A DNA stretch of 64,000 nucleotides from VAXT01 sp963774625 (GCA_963774625.1 CAVZFQ010000013.1:868001-932000); one strand, 5' to 3'. Shown: positions 56,112 to 64,000, numbered from the stretch's first letter. Notes: a model not told the origin generated them from the sequence alone. Translations and numbers: made by a program.

Positions 56112-57239
56112 TTATCGCGTCTTCGCAGGCCGGGAAGGGCGCTCCGCCTCGAGTGCCCGCGCCAGGTCGGTGATCGAGAGAAATCCGGCCAGGCGCCCGT
56201 TGTCGACGACGAGGCCGCGGTTCACATCGCTGGTGGAGAACTGGGCGAGCGCGTCGATTGCCGACGCGTCCTCGTCGAGCAGCGGGACCGCGTCGCGGGG
56301 AATCATCGTGTCGCGCACGTGGCGCTCGTTCCACTCGTTGCGCGGCACCGCCGCCACGGAGCGGAAGGCGAGGAGCCCGATCGGGTGCCCTTGCTCGAGC
56401 ACCGGGTACGTCGTGTATCTCCGCGACCAGGCCACGTCGTCCATGAACTGGCCGAGGCTGAGGTCGGCATCGACGGTCACTGGCTCGCGGATCATCAGGT
56501 CGCGAACCTTCAAGCCGTCGAGCGCCTGCTGGGTCGCGATATAGCGCGCTTCGGCGGTCGCAGCCTGGAGCAGGAACCAGCCGACGAACGCGAGCCACGC
56601 GCCACTGAAGGCTCCTTCGAAGATGAACATGAACAGTCCGAGCGAGATGAGCAGGAAGCCGAACCCGCGTCCGATTCCGGACGCGACCGACGTCGCCCAC
56701 TGCAGGTCGCCCCTGAAATGCCAAAGAGCCGAGCGGAGCACACGGCCGCCGTCCAGCGGCAGCGCCGGCAGCAGGTTGAAAGCGAGCAGGATCAGGTTCG
56801 TGTAGCCGAGCCAGGCCACGACGCCGTCGATCGCGTTCGGGAGCCCTGCGAAGACGGCGACGAGGACGAAGAGAATCCCCAGCGCGAGTGAGACCAGCGG
56901 CCCGGCGATCGCGATCCGGAACTCGGCGCCGGCGTTCGGAAAGCTGCCCTTGAACTGCGCCACCCCGCCGAACAGCCAGAGGTTGATGCCCTCGATCTCG
57001 ACTCCTTCACGCCGTGCCTGCAGTGCGTGCCCGAGCTCGTGCAGCAGGAGCGAAGCGAAGAAGAGGAGTGCGGCCGCGACGGCCATCACGATGTACTCAC
57101 CGTCGGAGAAGCCGGGGTTTTGCGACGGAAAGACGGCCGACGCGAGCGACCAGGTGATGAGCGCGAACACGATCAGCCAACTCCAGTTGGCACTGATCCG
57201 GATGCCCGCGATCGAACCCAGCTGGAACGTCGGGTTCAT
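56112..57239 (-). CDS. Site-2 protease family (M50) membrane protease with two CBS domains
   Basis: 375 residues, start ATG 57239. Six or so membrane helices; zinc motif in LLLHELGHALQARREGVEIE (HExxH), third ligand region in LLAFNLLPALPLDGGRVLRS (NxxPxxPLDGG). From about residue 245 two CBS motifs (VRDLMIREPVTVDADLSLGQ and VRDTMIPRDAVPLLDEDASA), which may sense adenosine nucleotides. Same architecture as mycobacterial Rip3. Such proteases cut membrane-bound regulators. Just upstream of the DksA-like gene (10 bases) and divergent from the cysteine-synthase-like gene. Confidence 0.92.
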   Translation of the reverse strand: MNPTFQLGSIAGIRISANWSWLIVFALITWSLASAVFPSQNPGFSDGEYIVMAVAAALLFFASLLLHELGHALQARREGVEIEGINLWLFGGVAQFKGSFPNAGAEFRIAIAGPLVSLALGILFVLVAVFAGLPNAIDGVVAWLGYTNLILLAFNLLPALPLDGGRVLRSALWHFRGDLQWATSVASGIGRGFGFLLISLGLFMFIFEGAFSGAWLAFVGWFLLQAATAEARYIATQQALDGLKVRDLMIREPVTVDADLSLGQFMDDVAWSRRYTTYPVLEQGHPIGLLAFRSVAAVPRNEWNERHVRDTMIPRDAVPLLDEDASAIDALAQFSTSDVNRGLVVDNGRLAGFLSITDLARALEAERPSRPAKTR

Positions 57240-57274
57240 GCGGTCGAGTATGGCGGGTAGGAGATCATCACGGC

Positions 57275-58207
57275 ATGGAGTCGATCCTCGAGGCGATCGG
57301 AAACACGCCCCTCGTCCGCATGCGCCGGTGCGCGCCGTCGAACGGAGCGGAGCTGTGGCTGAAGCTCGAGTACCGCAACCCGACCGGGTCGATGAAGGAC
57401 CGGATGGCTCTCGCGATGATCGAGGGGGCGGAACGCGACGGCTTGCTGTCCGCGGGCGACACCGTTGTCGAGTACACGGGCGGAAGCACAGGCCCTGCGC
57501 TCGCGCTCGTCTGCCGGGCGAAGGGATACCGCGCGCTGATCGTGATGGCCGACTGTTTCACCGAGGAGCGCTTTCAGCTGATGCGGGCGCTGGGGGCGGA
57601 GATCGACACCATCCCGTCCGTCGAGGGCCGGCCGAAGGTGACCTCCAAGGACATCGACAACATGGTCGCGCGCGCCAAGGAGCTCGCGAGTGCGCCCGGC
57701 CACTACGCGACCGACCAGTTCAACAATCCGTACATCATCCCCGACCACCGCGACCGGCTCGGCCGCGAGATCTGGGAGCAGAGCGAAAGGCGCGTGACCG
57801 CGTTCTGCCATGGCATGGGGACCGCCAGCTCGGTCCTTGGCGTCTCCGCTGCGCTCAAGCCTCACGGTGTGTTCATCCAGGCGCACGAGCCGGCTTCGTC
57901 GGCCGCGATCAGCGGCGGTGAGCGCGGGCCGTTCCTCATTCAGGGCTGGACTGGCCTCGTCATGCCGCACTGGGACCCGGAGAAGGTCGATCACCTGGAG
58001 CCGATTGGAGATGACGAAGCGGTCGAGATGACACTCCGGCTCTCGCGCGAAGAGGGCATCTTCGCGGGTATCTCGACCGGGGCGAACGTGGTCGGCGCGC
58101 ATCGGCTCGCCGAGCGGCTCGGTCCTGACGCGGTGATCGTGACTCTGGCCGTGGATACCGGCTTCAAGTACATGAGCGTCAGCCCGTACGCCGAGCTGAA
58201 CGTCTAA
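57275..58207 (+). CDS. PLP-dependent cysteine synthase/cystathionine beta-synthase family enzyme
   Basis: 310 residues from ATG 57275. ESILEAIGNTPLVRMRRCAP, KLEYRNPTGSMKDRMALAMI (PLP lysine in GSMKDR), VVEYTGGSTGPALALVCRAK (substrate loop, here TGGSTG instead of the TSGNTG of classical CysK), ATDQFNNPYIIPDHRD (usual QFxNPxN region), FCHGMGTASSVLGVSAALKP (phosphate-binding Gly loop, normally GTGGT), GIFAGISTGANVVGAHRLAE. The changed loops suggest a substrate other than O-acetylserine. No CBS domain. Standalone, ends in a hairpin shared with the converging gene. Confidence 0.88.
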   Translation: MESILEAIGNTPLVRMRRCAPSNGAELWLKLEYRNPTGSMKDRMALAMIEGAERDGLLSAGDTVVEYTGGSTGPALALVCRAKGYRALIVMADCFTEERFQLMRALGAEIDTIPSVEGRPKVTSKDIDNMVARAKELASAPGHYATDQFNNPYIIPDHRDRLGREIWEQSERRVTAFCHGMGTASSVLGVSAALKPHGVFIQAHEPASSAAISGGERGPFLIQGWTGLVMPHWDPEKVDHLEPIGDDEAVEMTLRLSREEGIFAGISTGANVVGAHRLAERLGPDAVIVTLAVDTGFKYMSVSPYAELNV

Positions 58208-58223
58208 TCCGGCTGCGGATTAG
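58204..58223. terminator. Hairpin holding both stop codons of converging genes
   Basis: CTAATCCG (58204-58211), loop GCTG, CGGATTAG (58216-58223). The TAA of the plus gene and the TAA of the minus gene (58220-58222) are inside the two arms. Short stem without T-run; bidirectional terminator possible. Confidence 0.45.
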
Positions 58224-60343
58224 AGGAGCTCTGCGATCAACGCCGCGGCCTTCGCTGCCCCGTCGGTCTCGACCGGCCGGTAGTCGACCTCGCGCCCGAT
58301 CTCGTCGGCGATCGCCTCCGCGATCGACTCCGGAGTCGCCGTCGCGAACTCCATGCGGCGGCCGGCGCCGTAGCGCTCGAGTCGGTGTCGCACGTGGAAG
58401 TTCTGCTCGAAGTGGTGGTCCAGCGGGAAGTAGAGGAACGGGCGCTGGTTCGCCGTCAGCTCCATCGAGGTCGTCAGCCCGCCCTGCACGACGGCTAGGT
58501 CGCAGGCCGCGAGCTGGCGGTAGAGATCGTGCACGTAACGGCGAATCTCGAGCCCTTCCGCCTGGGGCAGGGTTTCCGGGTCGATCCTCGGTCCGGCAAC
58601 GACGATCATCCGCAGCGCAGGCACGCGCTCCTTCGCCTCCGGGAACGCGTCGATGACGCGCCGAAGCAGATGGGCGCCGACGCCCGAGCCGCCGACCGTG
58701 ACGATGCAGACCTGCTCGTCCGCGGCATAGCCAAGCTCCGCGCGGAGCGCCTCGCGGTCGACGAACGCAGCGGGGTCGAAGCCGGTCACGTAACCCGTGA
58801 GGTCGTAGTGATCCTCGGTCCAGTCGCGGATCAGCGGGAGGTCAGGCCCGAAAGCGTCCGGGACGATGTCGTCGGCGTTGCCGACGTAGAGCGCGCGGTC
58901 GCGAATGCGCGGGAAGCGCGCGATGTGCTCGATCATCTCCGCGTTGTAGTCCGTGGTCAGGAACGCCTCGCGCTCGCCGCCGTCGGACATCGGGAGCCAG
59001 CCGACGAAGTCCGTCAGCCACACGTAGGCGGCCTGCTTCTGCTCGGGATTCTCGTGCAGGTAGTAGTCGAGCTCCCACGCCTCGTCGCCGATCCAGAGGT
59101 CGTACTGCTCGTCGCGGACGAGGTCGTGGAAGACCATGAAGTTCGCGAGCAAGATCTCGTCCATGCGGCGGATGGCCTGGAAGCAGTGCAAGTCGTGTTC
59201 TGCGCACTCGCTCTCGATGTGGCTCGACTCGTTCGCGAGCAGTGCGCTCCCGGGATGGATGCGCTCGCCGCGCGCCTCGAGCACCTTCGTCACCGGGTGT
59301 TGCGCGAGCCAGTCGATTTCGAGGTCGGGGTGGAGCTTCCGCAGCTCGTCCGCAATCGCTGCGTCGCGTTGCGCGTGGCCGAGCCCGATCGGAGACGAGA
59401 CGTAGAGGGCACGTTTGCGGCGCGACTTGCCGCGCACCCAGCGGGTGGGCGGCGACGGCGGCGTAATGAACTCGCGCAGGAGGAGGTTGACCTTGACCGG
59501 ATCGCGGACGTGCGGGCCGTGCCCTGAGCCTTCGAGCAGGACGAGCTCGCCGCCGGTCTCCTCGGCGAGGGCGATCCCGCGGCCGGGGCCCGTGATTCCA
59601 TCTTCCGAGCCCTGGATCACCAGCACCGGGCACTGGAGGCGGCGGCACAGGTCGCGCGCCGTGTCCTCATCCATCCACTCTCTGAGCTGCGTGGCGACGA
59701 GCGTCTCCGCCGTCGTCTCCAGGGCCCAGCCGATGCAGTCCTCGATCGGCTTCGTCGAGTGTGGCTCCGTGAACATCTGCGAGAAGAAGTACTCCAGGAA
59801 GCCGCGGTAGTCGCGGAGCCAGTAGTAGCGGTTGTACTTCGCCCAGCCCTCGTCCGTGTCCAGCTCCTCGTTCCACGGGTAGAGCTGGCGATCTGCGACC
59901 GGTTCGCCGAGCGGCACGGAGGGGCAGATGAAAACGGCTCCGTCGATGCGCTCGGGGTGCTCGGCCGCCAGGATCAGCCCGCGCTGCGCCCCGAGCGACA
60001 GAGAGACGAACACCGCACGCTCGGTCTCGGTCGCATCCAGCACGGCGAGCGCGTCGGCGGCGAACTCGCGCTCGTCGTACCCGCCCTTGGGCGGGCGGTC
60101 CGAGCGGCCGTTGCCACGGCCGTCGAACGTGACCACCCGGCAGTGGCGAGCGAGGTACGGGATCTGCATCTTCCAGTGCCGCGAGTGGATGATCGACCAG
60201 GTCGGAAGCAGGAAGACGGTCGGTTCGCCCTCGCCGTAGACCTCGTAGTAGAGGTTCACGCCGTCGCGCTCGACGTAGCCCGACGCGTCGGGGTAGCGCG
60301 CACGCGTCTGCTCGGACGCCGGCGCTTGCAGCTCAACAGTCAT
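58220..60343 (-). CDS. Alpha/beta hydrolase fused to a GT-B (MurG/UGT-like) glycosyltransferase
   Basis: 707 residues; start ATG 60343 with AAGGAG 4-9 bases upstream, preferred over the longer frame. Residues about 20-285: alpha/beta hydrolase (GEPTVFLLPTWSIIHSRHWK, VVTFDGRGNGRSDRPPKGGY, AVFVSLSLGAQRGLILAAEH with nucleophile Ser, VLVIQGSEDGITGPGRG, GSGHGPHVRDPVK). Residues about 300-707: glycosyltransferase (KRALYVSSPIGLGHAQRDAA, CIVTVGGSGVGAHLLRRVID, RYVHDLYRQLAACDLAVVQG, GLTTSMELTANQRPFLYFPL). The GGLTTxxE donor region is intact. Overlaps the TetR gene by ATGA. A fusion that could make and cleave, or activate and glycosylate, one compound. Confidence 0.87.
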   Translation of the reverse strand: MTVELQAPASEQTRARYPDASGYVERDGVNLYYEVYGEGEPTVFLLPTWSIIHSRHWKMQIPYLARHCRVVTFDGRGNGRSDRPPKGGYDEREFAADALAVLDATETERAVFVSLSLGAQRGLILAAEHPERIDGAVFICPSVPLGEPVADRQLYPWNEELDTDEGWAKYNRYYWLRDYRGFLEYFFSQMFTEPHSTKPIEDCIGWALETTAETLVATQLREWMDEDTARDLCRRLQCPVLVIQGSEDGITGPGRGIALAEETGGELVLLEGSGHGPHVRDPVKVNLLLREFITPPSPPTRWVRGKSRRKRALYVSSPIGLGHAQRDAAIADELRKLHPDLEIDWLAQHPVTKVLEARGERIHPGSALLANESSHIESECAEHDLHCFQAIRRMDEILLANFMVFHDLVRDEQYDLWIGDEAWELDYYLHENPEQKQAAYVWLTDFVGWLPMSDGGEREAFLTTDYNAEMIEHIARFPRIRDRALYVGNADDIVPDAFGPDLPLIRDWTEDHYDLTGYVTGFDPAAFVDREALRAELGYAADEQVCIVTVGGSGVGAHLLRRVIDAFPEAKERVPALRMIVVAGPRIDPETLPQAEGLEIRRYVHDLYRQLAACDLAVVQGGLTTSMELTANQRPFLYFPLDHHFEQNFHVRHRLERYGAGRRMEFATATPESIAEAIADEIGREVDYRPVETDGAAKAAALIAELL

Positions 60344-60921
60344 TGTCGCTCCTTCAAGAAGGCGTCGATCCACGCGAGCAGCTCGCTGTGCCCGGTCTGG
60401 ATGTCCCCGAGCCGCTCGACGATGATCCCGATATTGAAAGTCATTACGAGCGAGACGAGCGCGTCGAGCGGCATCTCGATGCCGAGCTGGCGATGCGGCT
60501 CCTCGAACGCCTCGGTGAGCACCGTGCGCCACTCGGCGTTCACGCGCGCGAGGCGCTCGCGCAAGTCCGGCTGATTCCACCCGAGCGCCTGGAGCTCGAG
60601 CCAGACCTTCTCGTAGGCGACGTCCTCGCTCACGAGGTAGCGCATCGCCGTCCGCCACTTCTCGAGGAAGGGCATGTCGGCGGCATACATGTCGCGCTGG
60701 CGCGCGATCAACCGCTCCGTGAACCGTTCGAGCGTGCGCACGAGCAGGTTCTCGACCGAGCCGAAGTAGTAGTGGACGAGGCCGTGGTTGACGCCGGCCT
60801 CCTCGGCCAAGCGACGCGTCGTGACCGCCGGGTAGCCGGCGTCGACGAGCACGCGCTCGGCCGCGTCGAGGAGAGCCTCCTCCGCGGCCGAGCGCGCAGC
60901 CGAGACCTTCGCTATGCCCAT
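60340..60921 (-). CDS. TetR family transcriptional regulator
   Basis: 193 residues. N-terminal HTH: AEEALLDAAERVLVDAGYPA, VTTRRLAEEAGVNHGLVHYY, FGSVENLLVRTLERFTERLI. The C-terminal ligand domain (residues 70-193) is helical (MPFLEKWRTAMRYLVSEDVA). It overlaps the hydrolase-glycosyltransferase fusion gene by four bases (ATGA) and the NTF2-like gene by ten, so it sits in the middle of the operon it probably controls. Start ATG 60921. Ligand unknown. Confidence 0.92.
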   Translation of the reverse strand: MGIAKVSAARSAAEEALLDAAERVLVDAGYPAVTTRRLAEEAGVNHGLVHYYFGSVENLLVRTLERFTERLIARQRDMYAADMPFLEKWRTAMRYLVSEDVAYEKVWLELQALGWNQPDLRERLARVNAEWRTVLTEAFEEPHRQLGIEMPLDALVSLVMTFNIGIIVERLGDIQTGHSELLAWIDAFLKERQ

Positions 60922-61283
60922 GTCCAGAGCGCGTTCACGATCTTCCAGCCCTCGGGTGTCCGCACGAGCTGAACGTACTCCCGATAGACCGCGGAGTGAA
61001 CCGTCGCATTCGCGATCGTGCCGTGGACGTCCACGACCTCGACCTCGATCCCGCGGTCGCCGGGGTCGCGCTCACGTCCGACCCCTCTCGCCGTGGCGTC
61101 GATCATCCACTCCGCGGTCGTCTCGTCCAGCATCCGGTCGTCCTGCTCGAGCGAGCGCTTGGCGAGGCCCGGATGCAGTGCTCGCTCCACGCGGCCGGCA
61201 TCGCCGTCGAACCAGCCCTCGAAGTAGTCGAGCACCGCTTCCACGATGGCCGCTTCAGCTGCCGTTCGTTCCTCCAGAACCAT
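60912..61283 (-). CDS. NTF2-like (SnoaL/lumazine-binding type) small protein
   Basis: 123 residues from ATG 61283. AAEAAIVEAVLDYFEGWFDG, DAGRVERALHPGLAKRSLEQ, IEVEVVDVHGTIANATVHSA, YREYVQLVRTPEGWKIVNAL, ending WTWA. This is the Lumazine_bd_2-like cone fold (family members start with W/YF-G and end with GWKIVNxLW). No catalytic residues are certain. First gene of the operon with TetR and the fusion enzyme; SBP56 lies further upstream on the same strand, 130 bases away. Confidence 0.85.
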   Translation of the reverse strand: MVLEERTAAEAAIVEAVLDYFEGWFDGDAGRVERALHPGLAKRSLEQDDRMLDETTAEWMIDATARGVGRERDPGDRGIEVEVVDVHGTIANATVHSAVYREYVQLVRTPEGWKIVNALWTWA

Positions 61284-61413
61284 CACCGCCTCCTCATCCA
61301 GTCGACCAGGTGGCCGAGCCGCGTCCGCCAGACCACGAGCACTAACGGGCCTGCGCTCGCCCCACTTCCCGCGAGCAGGAGTATCAGGTGTTCGCCCGCG
61401 TGGTGAGCGACGA

Positions 61414-62736
61414 TCACGGAAAGATCTCCGTCGTGCAGTCACCGCCCTGGAGCCGCACCTCGTGCGCGCGCGCGGGTCCACCCGGACGGTCGTGCAGGTC
61501 GACGAAGAAGTCGCGGTCGACCTCCATCCCGCCGTTGGGATCGCAGTTCACGCGTAGCAGCCACGACTCGAGGCCTGGATAGAACTGGTTGTCCCAGGTC
61601 GAGTAGAGCGAGTTGCTGACGTAGAGCCGCCGCCCGTCGAACGAGAGCTGGAGCATCTGCGGCCCGCCGTTCAGCTCGCGTCCGGCGTCGCTCGGGTTGC
61701 CGAGCAGGCCGCCGAGCCAGAGCTGACCCGTCAGCTTCGGGTTCGCCGGGTCGGAGACGTCGTACTGGCGCAGGTCGCCGTGCAGCCAGTTCGAGAAGTA
61801 GAGGAAGCGGTCGTCCATCGAGAGCACGAGGTCGGTGATCAGACCCGGCACGGGGAAGGGCCAGCCTTCGAGCTCGATGCTGTCGACCGCGATCACCTGG
61901 TCGGCGCCCCAACCACCGTTGTCGCGGCGGAAGCGCCACATCGTGCTCGAGAGCGCGGCGCCGACGAAGCCCTCTTCCGCGTCGGGGTCGTGAAGCCAGC
62001 GCACCTCGAGCGGGACCAGCCCCGTCTCACCGAGGTCGACCGTCTGCTCGAGGCTGCGCTCGGCGAGGTTCCAGAAGTGGAGCCGGCTCCCGTAATGGCC
62101 CGCCGTCACGTCTTCGAGATCGAAGCCACCCTCGTAGCTGTTCGGCTCACCGAACTCGGATGAGATCAGGACGTTCTTGCGCGGCTGGTACCAGAAGTCG
62201 TAGTTGAGCGGAGGCGTCTCGCCGCCGTTCTCCCAGCGCCCTTTGACCTCGAACGTCTTCGCGTCGAGCACGGCGAAGCCGCCCGCGCCGTTCCCGTCCG
62301 CGTCGCCGAGCATGCTGATCACGATGTTGTCGCCCGGCATGCAGTGGACGGTGTGGGGGCGCGTGTAGCCGGTCTTCGCGAGCAGTTCTTCGGGCTCGAT
62401 CACCTTCTCGATCCGCGGCCGGCGGGGGTCGTCCGCGACGTTGACGATGTGGATCCGCGACGAGCGGAAGCCCGGCACGATCAGGTGCGAGCGATCCGGG
62501 CCGTGGCAAGCCGAGCTGCAGCGGTTCCAGCCGAAGTGGTGGAGCTCGTCGCCGACGTTCGGCATCGGCGTCTCGTGGACGATCCGCCCGTCGGCGGCGT
62601 CGACGACCGCGAGGAAGTCCGGAGACTCGACGCCGGTGCCCTCGTGCAGGCAAGCGAGATAGAGGAACTCCTCCTTCGGCCCCTCGACCGCCGCCTGCGG
62701 CGAGGCGTAGAGCGATGGGGCGCTGTCCGCATGCAT
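61414..62736 (-). CDS. Selenium-binding protein 56 family (methanethiol oxidase type)
   Basis: 440 residues from ATG 62736, ribosome site AAAGGAGGG. Family motifs: FLYLACLHEGTGVESPDFLA, VGDELHHFGWNRCSSACHGP (conserved Cys and His), SHLIVPGFRSSRIHIVNVAD, PRIEKVIEPEELLAKTGYTR, PHTVHCMPGDNIVISMLGDA, YDFWYQPRKNVLISSEFGEP, SMDDRFLYFSNWLHGDLRQY, VRLQGGDCTTEIFP (C-terminal end). Bacterial members oxidise methanethiol to formaldehyde, H2S and H2O2 using copper bound by histidines. Intact length. A near-palindrome lies in its promoter at 62759-62776. Confidence 0.94.
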   Translation of the reverse strand: MHADSAPSLYASPQAAVEGPKEEFLYLACLHEGTGVESPDFLAVVDAADGRIVHETPMPNVGDELHHFGWNRCSSACHGPDRSHLIVPGFRSSRIHIVNVADDPRRPRIEKVIEPEELLAKTGYTRPHTVHCMPGDNIVISMLGDADGNGAGGFAVLDAKTFEVKGRWENGGETPPLNYDFWYQPRKNVLISSEFGEPNSYEGGFDLEDVTAGHYGSRLHFWNLAERSLEQTVDLGETGLVPLEVRWLHDPDAEEGFVGAALSSTMWRFRRDNGGWGADQVIAVDSIELEGWPFPVPGLITDLVLSMDDRFLYFSNWLHGDLRQYDVSDPANPKLTGQLWLGGLLGNPSDAGRELNGGPQMLQLSFDGRRLYVSNSLYSTWDNQFYPGLESWLLRVNCDPNGGMEVDRDFFVDLHDRPGGPARAHEVRLQGGDCTTEIFP

Positions 62737-62758
62737 AGTGACCCTCCTTTACAATCGA

Positions 62759-62776
62759 CTAAGTCATTTGACTAAG
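62759..62776. promoter_or_regulatory. Near-palindromic operator upstream of SBP56
   Basis: CTAAGTCATTTGACTAAG: an inverted repeat with arms CTAAGTCA/TGACTAAG and a two-base centre, 23 bases before the SBP56 start and between divergent genes. The form resembles MarR/TetR-type sites. The AGTCA/TGACT core suggests a dimeric regulator that could control both directions. Confidence 0.55.
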
Positions 62777-62818
62777 GCAGTCTGACGCAATGCGGCGGCG
62801 CGTGTCAAGTGCAAACTT

Positions 62819-63403
62819 GTGGCCATGCGCTCCGAACTCCCCACCGGGCCGGGGGGAACGATGGAGAGGGCCCGCCTGTCCGCGGGTGCGCTCCTCGCCC
62901 TCAGGACCGGCCGAGGCGCGTGGCACGCCGAGGCGATCGGAGCGGACGAGCTCGACGAGGGCCAGGCGGACGCCGAGTTCCGAGGCGTGCTCTTCTGGGT
63001 GAACCTCGCGCGGAGGGACAAGCAGATGGAGCCGAGCGCACAGGTGCTGCAACCGGAGCAGATTCCGGTCCGGCAGGAGGGGGACGCGACGGTCCGGACG
63101 CTGGTGGGCGAAGGATCTCCCGTTCGTCTGGGGACGCCGGCGCTGATCCTCGACATCGAGCTGCCGGAAGGTGGGGCGGTCACCACACCGGTCCCACCCG
63201 AGTTCCAGGGCTTCGCCTACATTCTGGAAGGTGAGGCCGCCTTCGGTGCCAACCGGCGACTGGCGAAGCCGCCCCAGCTCGTGCTCTTCGGTCGCGGTGA
63301 TGAGCTCAGGGTCACCGATGCCGTTCCCGGCACTCGGTACCTCCTCATGACCGGTGAGCCGTACGGGGAGACCCCCGTGTTCAACGGGCCGTACGTGGAC
63401 TAA
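62819..63403 (+). CDS. N-terminally shortened pirin-like protein
   Basis: 194 residues from GTG 62819 (ATG 62825 or 62861 also possible). Matches pirin from its middle on: ALRTGRGAWHAEAIGADELD (pirin GRGxxHSE), FRGVLFWVNLARRDKQMEPS (QLWVNLP), TPALILDIELPEGGAVTTPV, EFQGFAYILEGEAAFGANRR, PQLVLFGRGDELRVTDAVPG, RYLLMTGEPYGETPVFNGPY. The first about 75 residues of pirin, with the HPHRGxE metal site, are missing, and the rest of that site is altered (WHAE). Thus quercetinase-type activity is unlikely. No remains of the missing half are seen upstream. Confidence 0.8.
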   Translation: MAMRSELPTGPGGTMERARLSAGALLALRTGRGAWHAEAIGADELDEGQADAEFRGVLFWVNLARRDKQMEPSAQVLQPEQIPVRQEGDATVRTLVGEGSPVRLGTPALILDIELPEGGAVTTPVPPEFQGFAYILEGEAAFGANRRLAKPPQLVLFGRGDELRVTDAVPGTRYLLMTGEPYGETPVFNGPYVD

Positions 63404-63406
63404 ACG

Positions 63407-64000
63407 GTGTTCGGCCTCGACGAGAGAATCGCCGAATCCTCCGCCGGCGCCTCGCTCTGGATCGTTCTCGCCGTCGCCGTACTGCTCGGGCTACGCCATG
63501 CGACCGATCCGGATCACCTCGCCGCGGTGACGACGCTCGTCGCGAGCGGGCGGGAGCGCGCCGCCCGCCGCGCCGGAGTGCTCGGGCTGGCCTGGGGGCT
63601 TGGCCACGCGGCGGCGCTGTTCGCCTTCGGGCTGCCGATTCTCCTGCTGAACAGGTTTCTCCCTCCGCTGTTTCAGCAGGCGGCGGAGACGGCGATCGGG
63701 GTCGTCATCGTCTACCTCGCGCTGCGGCTCCTGCTGCGCTGGCGCCGCGGTGAGCTTCGCTTCCACGCGCACCCGCACGCACACGGTGCACGGACGCGTC
63801 GTGCGGCCTTCGCGATCGGGCTCGTGCACGGCATGGCCGGAAGCGCGGGCGTCGGCGTGCTCGTCCTCGCGTCGGTTCGGACGACCGCCCTCGCCGTTCT
63901 CTCGCTCGCCCTCCTCGCTGTCTTCACGGCGGTCTCCATGAGCGTCCTGTCGAGCGGGTTCGGCTCGCTGCTCGTCTCACGTCCCGCCCGCGCGGCGTTC
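63407..64000 (+). CDS. Nickel/cobalt transporter (NiCoT/HoxN-UreH type), 3' end outside window
   Basis: At least 198 residues from GTG 63407, three bases after the pirin-like gene stop; the frame runs to the window edge. Membrane helices with the metal signature LLGLRHATDPDHLAAVTTLV (RHAxDxDH) in helix 2, GLAWGLGHAAALFAFGLPIL, a His-rich loop FHAHPHAHGARTRR and GLVHGMAGSAGVGVLVLASV. This is the NicO/NiCoT family importing Ni2+ or Co2+; UreH-like proteins share the pattern. Same direction and spacing as the pirin-like gene suggest one operon. Confidence 0.85.
   Translation, partial: MFGLDERIAESSAGASLWIVLAVAVLLGLRHATDPDHLAAVTTLVASGRERAARRAGVLGLAWGLGHAAALFAFGLPILLLNRFLPPLFQQAAETAIGVVIVYLALRLLLRWRRGELRFHAHPHAHGARTRRAAFAIGLVHGMAGSAGVGVLVLASVRTTALAVLSLALLAVFTAVSMSVLSSGFGSLLVSRPARAAF

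Noticed and set aside
1..64000. tRNA, rRNA, transposase, integrase or phage genes
   Set aside because: Looked for conserved tRNA arms and mobile-element protein motifs on both strands by eye; none found.

Overview
This 64 kb window comes from a GC-rich chromosome with very tight gene packing, frequent GTG starts, 4-base ATGA/GTGA overlaps and no gene-free stretch above 300 bases. The gene mix (ferredoxin-type 2-oxoglutarate oxidoreductase, MpaB/DUF2236 oxygenase, Flp-type pilins, UbiA/MenA, M4 protease with an emfourin-like partner, many FMN split-barrel, cupin and VOC proteins) suggests an aerobic or facultative high-GC actinobacterium, possibly of the class Thermoleophilia. That placement is inference: there is no rRNA in the window. 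I found no tRNA, rRNA, CRISPR array, transposase or phage gene.

Layout. 0-12 kb: end of an M4 protease and its putative inhibitor, a fused enoyl-CoA hydratase/3-hydroxyacyl-CoA dehydrogenase, an ArsR-type regulator, pgl-proC, alkA, a MarR regulator with a perfect palindromic operator, a cspA-infA pair, a VOC protein, and korA - tiny membrane protein - korB joined by two GTGA overlaps. 12-17 kb: voltage-gated ion channel, a fold-back intergenic element, PRC-barrel protein, two Flp pilins with an unlisted 51-residue basic ORF between them, and secreted propeller/RTX-repeat proteins. 17-24 kb: bolA-glutaredoxin, MpaB oxygenase, then a row MMPL transporter - PASTA protein - CopD-tail-like protein - CDF metal exporter. 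Nearly every gene from 16.9 to 22.9 kb is broken by single-base indels while its protein stays conserved across the breaks; consensus error in that stretch is the most likely reason.

24-34 kb: long coiled-coil protein with a 49-residue period, a second secreted propeller, a CarH-like B12/MerR regulator heading a three-gene operon and facing DUF378-fasciclin genes across three 11-base direct repeats, PadR-hydrolase, and an MhqD/MhqO-like pair. 34-48 kb: LysE exporter, large secreted nuclease with lamin-tail domain, split-barrel protein overlapping a split-barrel-UbiA fusion, isocitrate-lyase-like protein, MFS transporter, fibronectin-III protein, CoA-transferase/SDR/cupin operon, PD40 protein, berberine-bridge-type oxidase and a cupredoxin lipoprotein. 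48-64 kb: dimethylformamidase-C-domain protein, two glycosyltransferases, zinc alcohol dehydrogenase facing a PQQ-type lipoprotein with a cytochrome c tail, a cysteine-less DksA-like protein, a CBS-containing site-2 protease, a cysteine-synthase-like enzyme, an NTF2-TetR-(hydrolase/glycosyltransferase fusion) operon, SBP56 methanethiol oxidase, a truncated pirin and the start of a nickel/cobalt transporter.

Recurring themes are redox and metal handling (Kor, BolA/Grx, CDF, cupredoxin, PQQ enzyme, SBP56, NiCoT), quinone/aromatic chemistry (Mhq-like pair, VOC proteins, UbiA fusion) and secreted repeat proteins. At three gene junctions the downstream gene has no usable standard start but begins with CTG in a CTGA overlap.
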